A stretch of DNA of 64,000 nucleotides from Rhizobium sp. ARZ01 (GTDB taxonomy: Bacteria > Pseudomonadota > Alphaproteobacteria > Rhizobiales > Rhizobiaceae): contig NZ_JACVAE010000001.1 in the NCBI RefSeq assembly GCF_014851675.1, positions 1,302,001 to 1,366,000 of the forward strand, in the 5' to 3' direction. Positions 54,920-64,000 of the stretch are shown one piece after another. The notes below the pieces were generated by a model. The model saw nothing but the letters and a program-made list of their open reading frames with translations. It had not been told where the DNA came from and ran no database searches. Position 1 is the first letter of the stretch. Every line of letters begins with the position of its first letter. Position numbers and translations under genes: made by a program.

Positions 54920-55732
54920 TTACTCCCGCGGTTGGGCGCGCTTTTGCAATTCCCTTGCGCCATTTGGCGCATTGACCTTGCCCGACGTGATGAAGAAGGC
55001 GAAGACGTCACGCGGTTGCTTGGGCGCCTCGTGCTGCGGGTCGACCAACGGCAAATCGTCCGGCTGGCCTCCATCCGCCCAGATTTTCATCCGGTTGGCC
55101 CATTCGTCGAGCGCTTTTGGCGGATAACAGGTCGGCATGTCGTCCGAGCCCCGCTGCAGCCGGGCATACACAAAATCCGCCGTGACGTCGGCCATCTCCG
55201 GGTACTCGTCGTGATGGGCGTAGACGATCGCAGCCTTGTACTTGCGCGCGAGCGCCGCAAACTCCGGCACCATGAAGGAGGGGTGGCGCGCTTCCAGCGC
55301 GTGGCGCAAGGGCAACCCGTCCAGCTTTTCCGGTAGAAGCTTGAGGAATGCCTCGAAATCGTCAGGCTCGAACTTTTTGGTCGGCGCGAATTGCCAGAGG
55401 ATCGGGCCAAGATGCGGCCCCAATTCTGTCAGGCCTTGCGTCAGGAAGCGCTCGATGGATTCGCCGGCGTCCCCCAACACCTTGCGGTTCGTCGAGTATC
55501 GACTTGCCTTGAGCGAAAAGACGAAACCTTCAGGAACCTCCGAGGCCCACTTTGCGAAGGTCTCCGGCTTCTGGGAACTGTAATAGGTCCCGTTCACCTC
55601 AACCGCCGTCAGTTCACGGCTGGCGAATTCGAGTTGGCGCTTTTTCGACAGCTTTTCGGGATAGAACGTGCCCTCCCAGGGCTCGAAGGTCCAGCCACCG
55701 ATGCCGGTTCGTATGGTTCCGGATTTGCTCAT
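54920..55732 (-). CDS. DUF72 family protein (YecE-like)
   Basis: 270-aa TIM-barrel-like protein of the DUF72 family. Conserved stretches are RTGIGGWTFEPWEGTFYP, LTAVEVNGTYYSSQKPETFAKW, FVFSLKASRYSTN, GPILWQFAPT and RLQRGSD. Enzymatic function is unknown in spite of wide distribution. The C-terminal tail carries an extra ~25 residues. It lies 35 bp downstream of the GST gene on the same strand, so uvrA-GST-DUF72 could form one transcript. Confidence 0.88.
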   Translation of the reverse strand: MSKSGTIRTGIGGWTFEPWEGTFYPEKLSKKRQLEFASRELTAVEVNGTYYSSQKPETFAKWASEVPEGFVFSLKASRYSTNRKVLGDAGESIERFLTQGLTELGPHLGPILWQFAPTKKFEPDDFEAFLKLLPEKLDGLPLRHALEARHPSFMVPEFAALARKYKAAIVYAHHDEYPEMADVTADFVYARLQRGSDDMPTCYPPKALDEWANRMKIWADGGQPDDLPLVDPQHEAPKQPRDVFAFFITSGKVNAPNGARELQKRAQPRE

Positions 55733-55767
55733 GTCTTGCGCCCTCGACAGACAGGATGGCTCACGTG

Positions 55768-56391
55768 CTAAGTCGACACAAAGAAGGGCTGCGAAATTTC
55801 CTGGAATACCGGCATGGCCTCCATGCTAGCGCAATGTGCGGCAAGCGCGGGATAGGCAGCCGGGATGATGAGACCCGGATGCGCCTCGCTTACGTGGCGC
55901 CAGGCGCATGCGACAGCGATGTCCGCATGGGTGATCCGCCCAAACCAGAATTGATGAGGCCGCACGACACGCTCGGCCTCGAGAGCCCCGAGCACTGTCG
56001 AAATCTGTGAGCGGCAGCGCTCGACGAAATAGGTCGACGGGGTCTCATGCAGGTGCAACTCGTAGAACAGGCTGACGCCCTTGTCGGCAAAGCCGGTGGC
56101 GAACGTCAGCACCTTCAACGCCTGCCGTCGTTCCGGCTCGGCCTGCGGCGTCAGACGCTGCTCTGCCGGTACCAGCCCGTCGACATAGTCCAGGATGGAA
56201 TTGCTGTCGGCAACGATGTCGCCGTCATCGAGCACCAGGGTCGGGACCCGCATCAGCGGATTGATCGCCTGCACCTTCTCGCGCTGGCTGAACACCGACC
56301 AGGGCCGGTGTTCGAAAGGCAGGTCATAGAGGCGCATGGCGATCGCAACGCGACGCACATAGGACGAGTCATACTGGCCGATCAGGATCAT
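55768..56391 (-). CDS. Glutathione S-transferase family protein
   Basis: 207-aa cytosolic GST. The thioredoxin-like N-terminal domain has YDSSYVRRVAIAMRLYDLPFEH (Ser-type catalytic position), NPLMRVPTLVLDDGD (cis-Pro and glutathione-binding) and the GSH-binding D-S-N-S-I-L-D-Y. The alpha-helical C-terminal domain contains the FGRITHADIAVACAW segment. The substrate is unknown. It starts 3 bp after the uvrA stop, suggesting shared transcription. Complements the other glutathione genes here (gor, gloA). Confidence 0.88.
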   Translation of the reverse strand: MILIGQYDSSYVRRVAIAMRLYDLPFEHRPWSVFSQREKVQAINPLMRVPTLVLDDGDIVADSNSILDYVDGLVPAEQRLTPQAEPERRQALKVLTFATGFADKGVSLFYELHLHETPSTYFVERCRSQISTVLGALEAERVVRPHQFWFGRITHADIAVACAWRHVSEAHPGLIIPAAYPALAAHCASMEAMPVFQEISQPFFVST

Positions 56392-56394
56392 TCG

Positions 56395-59313
<2,919 letters not shown>

Positions 59314-59462
59314 GATGTTCCAGCGCCAGATGTCAGATCTCGGATGAAGTGTGGCTCTTCGGTCGCGCATCTATGTAGGGACTGGAACCTTGCTGTCCAT
59401 GCGCGTTGCGACGAAACCCTGCCTCTTTCCGATTCGGTTGACAAGATGTTACGGATTTACTA

Positions 59463-59477
59463 GAACAAAAAAAGAAC
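59463..59477. promoter_or_regulatory. LexA (SOS) box between uvrA and ssb
   Basis: GAAC-AAAAAAA-GAAC exactly matches the alphaproteobacterial SOS box GTTC-N7-GTTC read from the uvrA strand. It lies 150 bp from the uvrA start and 130 bp from the ssb start, so it could serve both. Confidence 0.85.
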
Positions 59478-59607
59478 GAAATGCACGTGAATTTGATCTG
59501 TGGATTATCCGGCGCACGGGGCGGCGCGCGGAGCAAGCGGGCGTTAAGATAGCAGATCGGATTTCAAGGCCGGCAGCATGCCCGGCACGACAACAAGGAC
59601 TGAACGG

Positions 59608-60132
59608 ATGGCAGGCAGCGTCAACAAGGTAATCCTGATCGGGAACGTCGGCGCGGATCCCGAGATCCGCCGTACCCAGGACGGCCGCCCGATCGCCAAC
59701 CTGCGCATTGCGACCTCCGAAACCTGGCGCGACCGCAATTCCGGCGAGCGCAAGGAGAAGACGGAGTGGCACACCGTCGTCGTTTTCAATGAAGGCCTGT
59801 GCAAGGTTGTTGAGCAATACGTCAAGAAGGGCGCCAAACTCTACATCGAAGGTCAGCTTCAGACACGCAAGTGGCAGGATCAGAACGGCAACGACCGCTA
59901 CTCGACCGAAGTGGTGCTGCAGGGCTTCAACTCCACCCTCACCATGCTCGACGGGCGCGGCGAGGGCGGCGGTGACCGCCGTGGCGGCTCTGACTTCGGC
60001 GGCAGCGCGAATTATGGCGGCGGTGCGCCGAGCTACGATGACTACGGCTCGCAGCCGTCTTCCGGCGGAGGAAGCCGCGGCGGCGCGTCGTCGAATTTTT
60101 CGCGCGACATGGACGACGATATTCCGTTCTGA
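59608..60132 (+). CDS. ssb: Single-stranded DNA-binding protein
   Basis: Coats ssDNA in replication, repair and recombination as a tetramer. The 174-aa protein has the OB domain (about 4-110, beginning [38 protein letters not shown]), a glycine-rich disordered linker (about 118-162), and the acidic protein-interaction tip DMDDDIPF. The frame opens at 59578, but ATG 59608 gives the usual start MAGSVNK. SOS regulation is expected through the box shared with uvrA. A strong terminator follows. Confidence 0.97.
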   Translation: MAGSVNKVILIGNVGADPEIRRTQDGRPIANLRIATSETWRDRNSGERKEKTEWHTVVVFNEGLCKVVEQYVKKGAKLYIEGQLQTRKWQDQNGNDRYSTEVVLQGFNSTLTMLDGRGEGGGDRRGGSDFGGSANYGGGAPSYDDYGSQPSSGGGSRGGASSNFSRDMDDDIPF

Positions 60133-60194
60133 CGAAAACCGCTTCTCCGGAGTGGCCCCCTCGATAGAGGGAGAGGCATTCCTGACATTCTCGC

Positions 60195-60221
60195 AACGCC
60201 GGCTGTTTCGCCGGCGTTTTG
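60195..60221 (+). terminator. Terminator of ssb
   Basis: AACGCCGGC / GCCGGCGTT, 9-bp stem with TGTTTC loop, followed by TTG. Confidence 0.8.
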
Positions 60222-60319
60222 CGTTCTGCATGCTCGCCGCGTGCGCAACATGCGCCGTGGAAGCGCGGGCAGCAGGATTGCGAAGAGAACGCGGCAGGTA
60301 GGTTGGTAGGCTGAGAGCC

Positions 60320-60949
60320 TCAGATCACGAAAGCCGCCCGAGCGCCATCGACGACGAACTGCACCGCCAGCGCCGCGAGAATTACCCCCAGCAGGCGCGT
60401 CAGGATCGCGCGGCCGGTTACGCCAAGGTACCGGTCGACCCGTTCTGCGACGTAGAGCGTCACGTAGACGACGGCGACGCAAAGCGCGATAACGGCGATC
60501 AGCGCCGCGCGGCCCATGGGCGAGGAGAGCGACCCCGACAGCAGGATCGTAGCGGAAATGGCACCTGGCCCGGCGATCAGCGGCAAGGCGAGGGGAAACA
60601 CCGCGATGTTGCGGATGTGATCCTTGGTGATTGCCACTTCCGAGGTCTTCTCCTTCCGCTCCTGTCGGCGCTCGAACACCATTTCGAAGGCAATGGTGAA
60701 GAGGAGAAGGCCGCCGGCGATGCGGAAAGCGGCAATGGATATGCCGAGCAAGCCGAGTATCCCGGCGCCAAAGACGGCGAAAGTGGCGAGGATTACGAAG
60801 GCGATGATGGAACCGCGCAAAGCCACCTGCTTGCGTTCAGCGCGGTTCATTCCAACCGTCAGGCCCAGGAAGATCGGCGCAAGCCCCGGCGGATCGAGCG
60901 TCACAAGCATGGTTGTGAGCGCATTGACGACCAATTCGAAATCGTACAT
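60320..60949 (-). CDS. MarC family integral membrane protein
   Basis: 209-aa inner-membrane protein of the MarC/YchE family with six predicted helices (VNALTTMLVTLDPPGLAPIF near the start and GPGAISATILL, the family signature with PLALPLIAGPGAI). The NMR from E. coli named it for the mar locus, but it has no shown role in antibiotic resistance; function is unknown. ATG 60949 (MYDFELVVNAL) is taken because the frame upstream is not membrane-like. Divergent from gyrA across 239 bp. Confidence 0.88.
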   Translation of the reverse strand: MYDFELVVNALTTMLVTLDPPGLAPIFLGLTVGMNRAERKQVALRGSIIAFVILATFAVFGAGILGLLGISIAAFRIAGGLLLFTIAFEMVFERRQERKEKTSEVAITKDHIRNIAVFPLALPLIAGPGAISATILLSGSLSSPMGRAALIAVIALCVAVVYVTLYVAERVDRYLGVTGRAILTRLLGVILAALAVQFVVDGARAAFVI

Positions 60950-61122
60950 CCGGCCATCCCCCTCGCCGATCCGTCGCATTCTTTTGACGCGCTCATGACG
61001 CCATTGATAGGGGAGAGGCGGAGCCAAGTGAAGGGGGAGGGAGAGACAGCCAGGAACATCGCCATCAAATTGCGGCAATTGGCGGATTTCTGGCAAAAGG
61101 CTGTTCAAAACCTCCCGCAAAA

Positions 61123-61152
61123 TTGGCGCAGTTCAAGCCGTTAGGCTATAAA
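61123..61152 (+). promoter_or_regulatory. Candidate gyrA promoter
   Basis: TTGGCG (61123-61128), 18-bp spacer and TATAAA (61147-61152), 36 bp before the TTG start. Confidence 0.45.
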
Positions 61153-61188
61153 ATCCCGACTGATTCTGAACAAAGATCGTGATCGAAA

Positions 61189-63987
61189 TTGACAGAGCAA
61201 ACGACCCCCGGCGGCAAGACCCCTCCCGGCATTGAGCCCATTTCCATTACCGCGGAAATGCAGCGGTCCTATCTCGACTACGCCATGAGCGTCATCGTGA
61301 GCCGCGCGCTGCCCGATGTCCGAGACGGCCTGAAGCCAGTGCATCGGCGCATCCTCTTCAGCATGGGCGAGATGGGGATCGACTGGAACAAGAAATATGT
61401 GAAGTGCGCCCGCGTCACCGGTGACGTGATGGGTAAATACCATCCGCATGGGGATGCCGCGATCTATGACGCGCTCGCACGTCTGGCGCAGGACTGGTCG
61501 CTCCGCCTGCCGCTGATCGATGGCCAGGGCAATTTTGGTTCCGTCGACGGCGATCCGCCGGCCGCACAACGCTATACCGAATGCCGTCTGGAGAAGGCTG
61601 CCCATAGCCTGCTCGACGACCTCGACAAGGAAACCGTCAACTTTCGCGACAACTATGACGGTACCATACAGGAACCATCGGTACTGCCGGCGAAGTTTCC
61701 GAACCTTCTCGTCAACGGTGCGGGCGGCATCGCCGTCGGCATGGCCACGAATATCCCCCCGCACAACCTCTCCGAGGTCATCAGCGGCTGCGTCGCGCTG
61801 ATCGACAATCCGGCGATCGAGTTGCCGGAACTGATGCAGATCATCCCGGGACCGGACTTCCCGACCGGCGCCATGATTCTCGGCCGCGCGGGTATTCGGC
61901 AGGCCTACGAGACTGGCCGCGGCTCGGTCATCATGCGCGGCGTGGCCCGCATCGAGCCGATGCGCGGCGACCGCGAGCAGATCATCATCACCGAGATCCC
62001 CTATCAGGTGAACAAGGCGACGATGATCGAGAAGATGGCCGACCTCGTGCGCGAAAAGCGCATCGAGGGGATCTCGGATCTTCGCGACGAGTCCGACCGT
62101 GAGGGCTATCGCGTCGTCGTCGAATTGAAGCGCGACGCCAATGCCGACGTCGTCCTCAACCAGCTCTATCGTTATACACCGCTGCAGACCTCCTTCGGCT
62201 GCAACATGGTGGCGCTGAACGGCGGCAAGCCGGAGCAGATGACGCTGCTCGACATGCTGCGCGCCTTCGTTTCGTTCCGTGAGGAAGTCGTCAGCCGGCG
62301 CACCAAGTACCTGTTGCGCAAGGCACGCGATCGCGCGCATGTTTTGGTCGGCCTTGCCATCGCCGTTGCCAATATCGACGAAGTCATCGCCTTGATCCGG
62401 CACGCTCCCGATCCGCAGACGGCGCGCGAGCAGTTAATGGAACGGCGCTGGCCGGCACTGGATGTCGAGGCGCTGATCCGCCTGATCGATGACCCGCGCC
62501 ACCGTATCAATGCCGACCTCACCTATAACCTCTCCGAAGAGCAGGCGCGTGCGATCCTCGAATTGCGCCTGGCGCGCCTGACCGCTCTCGGTCGCGACGA
62601 AATCGCCGACGAATTGAACAAGATCGGCGAGGAAATCCGCGACTATCTCGACATCCTGGGTTCGCGCCTGCGCATCCAGGCTATCGTCAAGGAAGAAATG
62701 ATCGCGATCCGCGACGAATTCGGCACGCCCCGCCGCACCGAGATCGCCGATTTCGGTCCGGACATGGACGATGAGGACCTCATCGCCCAGGAAGACATGG
62801 TCGTGACCGTTTCGCATCTCGGCTACGTGAAGCGCGTGCCGTTGACGACATATCGGGCGCAGCGCCGCGGCGGCAAGGGTCGCTCCGGCATGGCGACGCG
62901 CGACGAGGATTTTGTCACCCGCCTCTTCGTTGCCAACACGCATACGCCGGTTCTGTTCTTCTCTTCGCGCGGCATCGTCTACAAGGAGAAGGTCTGGCGC
63001 TTGCCGATCGGAACGCCACAGTCCAAGGGCAAGGCGCTGATCAACATGCTGCCGATCGAGCCCGGCGAGCGCATCACCACAATCATGCCGTTGCCCGAGG
63101 ACGAAAGCACCTGGGAGAACCTGGACGTCATGTTCTCGACAACGCGCGGCACCGTTCGCCGCAACAAGTTGTCGGACTTCGTACAGGTCAACCGCAACGG
63201 CAAGATCGCGATGAAGCTCGAGGAGGAGGGCGACGAAATCCTCTCCGTCGAAACCTGCACGGATCAGGATGACGTTCTGCTGACGACCGCGCTCGGCCAA
63301 TGCATCCGCTTCCCGGTGGATGATGTGCGCGTCTTCGCCGGCCGCAATTCGGTTGGCGTACGCGGCATTTCGCTGGGGCAGGGCGACCGCATCATCTCGA
63401 TGACGATCGTCAGCCATGTCGACGCCGAGCCTTGGGAGCGCGCCGCCTACTTGAAACGCTCTGCCAGCGAGCGCCGTGCTGCGGGCGGCGATGTTGAAGA
63501 GATCGCCTTGGTTGGCGAAGAGGTCACCGAAGAAGGTCAGCTTTCCGACGAGCGCTACGAGGAACTGAAGGCACGCGAACAGTTCGTGTTGACGGTCTCC
63601 GAGAAGGGTTTCGGCAAGCGGTCGTCCTCCTACGACTTCCGCACCTCAGGCCGTGGCGGCAAGGGCATTCGCGCCACCGACACGTCGAAGACCGCAGAGA
63701 TCGGCGAACTCGTCGCTGCCTTCCCGGTTGGCGACGGCGACCAGATCATGCTCGTTTCCGATGGTGGCCAGTTGATCCGCGTACCCATCGGTGGCATCCG
63801 CGTCGCAAGCCGCGCTACCAAGGGCGTCACCATCTTCTCTACCGCGAAGGATGAGAAGGTCGTCTCCGTCGAACGCATCAACGAGCCAGATGGCGAAGAT
63901 GAGGAAAATCGCGAGGCGGAAAGCGCACCCAATGGGGAGACCGCTGCCGACCTGAGTGTTGGCGATCCGTCGACCACCGAAGGGTAG
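61189..63987 (+). CDS. gyrA: DNA gyrase subunit A
   Basis: Breakage-reunion subunit of gyrase that introduces negative supercoils. The 932-aa protein starts at TTG 61189 (MTEQTTPGGK), the conserved rhizobial N-terminus; there is no good SD, so the start is less certain than the identity. The catalytic Tyr is Tyr129 in AAQRYTECRL. The quinolone-resistance region reads HPHGDAAIYDAL: the position equal to E. coli Ser83 is Ala90, and Asp87 is Asp94. The GyrA box QRRGGKG and the beta-pinwheel C-terminal domain are present, followed by a long acidic tail (EDEENREAES). Complete in the window. Confidence 0.97.
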   Translation: MTEQTTPGGKTPPGIEPISITAEMQRSYLDYAMSVIVSRALPDVRDGLKPVHRRILFSMGEMGIDWNKKYVKCARVTGDVMGKYHPHGDAAIYDALARLAQDWSLRLPLIDGQGNFGSVDGDPPAAQRYTECRLEKAAHSLLDDLDKETVNFRDNYDGTIQEPSVLPAKFPNLLVNGAGGIAVGMATNIPPHNLSEVISGCVALIDNPAIELPELMQIIPGPDFPTGAMILGRAGIRQAYETGRGSVIMRGVARIEPMRGDREQIIITEIPYQVNKATMIEKMADLVREKRIEGISDLRDESDREGYRVVVELKRDANADVVLNQLYRYTPLQTSFGCNMVALNGGKPEQMTLLDMLRAFVSFREEVVSRRTKYLLRKARDRAHVLVGLAIAVANIDEVIALIRHAPDPQTAREQLMERRWPALDVEALIRLIDDPRHRINADLTYNLSEEQARAILELRLARLTALGRDEIADELNKIGEEIRDYLDILGSRLRIQAIVKEEMIAIRDEFGTPRRTEIADFGPDMDDEDLIAQEDMVVTVSHLGYVKRVPLTTYRAQRRGGKGRSGMATRDEDFVTRLFVANTHTPVLFFSSRGIVYKEKVWRLPIGTPQSKGKALINMLPIEPGERITTIMPLPEDESTWENLDVMFSTTRGTVRRNKLSDFVQVNRNGKIAMKLEEEGDEILSVETCTDQDDVLLTTALGQCIRFPVDDVRVFAGRNSVGVRGISLGQGDRIISMTIVSHVDAEPWERAAYLKRSASERRAAGGDVEEIALVGEEVTEEGQLSDERYEELKAREQFVLTVSEKGFGKRSSSYDFRTSGRGGKGIRATDTSKTAEIGELVAAFPVGDGDQIMLVSDGGQLIRVPIGGIRVASRATKGVTIFSTAKDEKVVSVERINEPDGEDEENREAESAPNGETAADLSVGDPSTTEG

Positions 63988-64000
63988 GCCTCGCGTATAG

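Overview
The window looks like a chromosomal, mostly core segment of an alphaproteobacterium of the order Hyphomicrobiales, most likely a Rhizobiaceae member close to Ensifer/Sinorhizobium. The grounds are high GC, class I PHA synthase, plant-type class II DAHP synthase, a serralysin-like RTX protease, an IalB-family protein, HspQ, a GAAC-N7-GAAC alphaproteobacterial LexA box and the glnB-glnA arrangement. Genus assignment is inference from gene content. I see no CRISPR array, phage, insertion sequence or integrase, and no convincing new multi-gene system. The unusual parts are small accessory insertions and local duplications.

Layout. 1-4.4 kb: end of an unknown gene, glutathione reductase (gor), class II DAHP synthase (aroG), and two tandem GFA-fold genes that arose by a ~606-bp duplication including the terminator hairpin. 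4.4-12 kb: soluble transhydrogenase (sthA), a CorA transporter, an sfsA-map-radC unit, PHA synthase (phaC) and a small lipoprotein. 12.2-16.7 kb: an AlaC-like aminotransferase, homoserine dehydrogenase and recJ. 16.7-20.8 kb: a tRNA-Glu cluster (one CTC, three TTC copies) interleaved with accessory genes: an ATC-hydrolase-like protein, a YCII protein and a berberine-bridge-type FAD oxidoreductase. 21-25.4 kb: an M15-type lipoprotein, gloA, a two-cold-shock-domain protein overlapping a DUF192 gene, a small zinc-ribbon protein and a GntR regulator. 25.5-27.6 kb: an orphan RTX metalloprotease and a small exported protein.

27.6-33.1 kb (minus strand): a folding/tryptophan/molybdopterin operon ppiD-trpD-trpC-moaC-moeA. 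33.5-39.8 kb (plus): a Na/Pi cotransporter with a PhoU-like tail, glmU, glmS, a GNAT acetyltransferase and a DUF502 membrane protein. glmU and glmS together supply UDP-GlcNAc precursors. 39.8-46.7 kb: recG converging on the DUF502 gene, then sdhE overlapping mfd, then a DsbA/FrnE-type oxidoreductase. 46.8-50 kb: a family-5 solute-binding protein, an IalB-like protein and hspQ.

50.2-54.9 kb: the nitrogen-control pair glnB-glnA behind a probable sigma-54 promoter, nnr (NAD(P)HX repair) and an EamA exporter. 54.9-61 kb: uvrA-GST-DUF72 divergent from ssb across a shared LexA box, and a MarC protein. 61.2-64 kb: gyrA. Replication and repair functions (radC, recJ, recG, mfd, uvrA, ssb, gyrA) are strongly represented.
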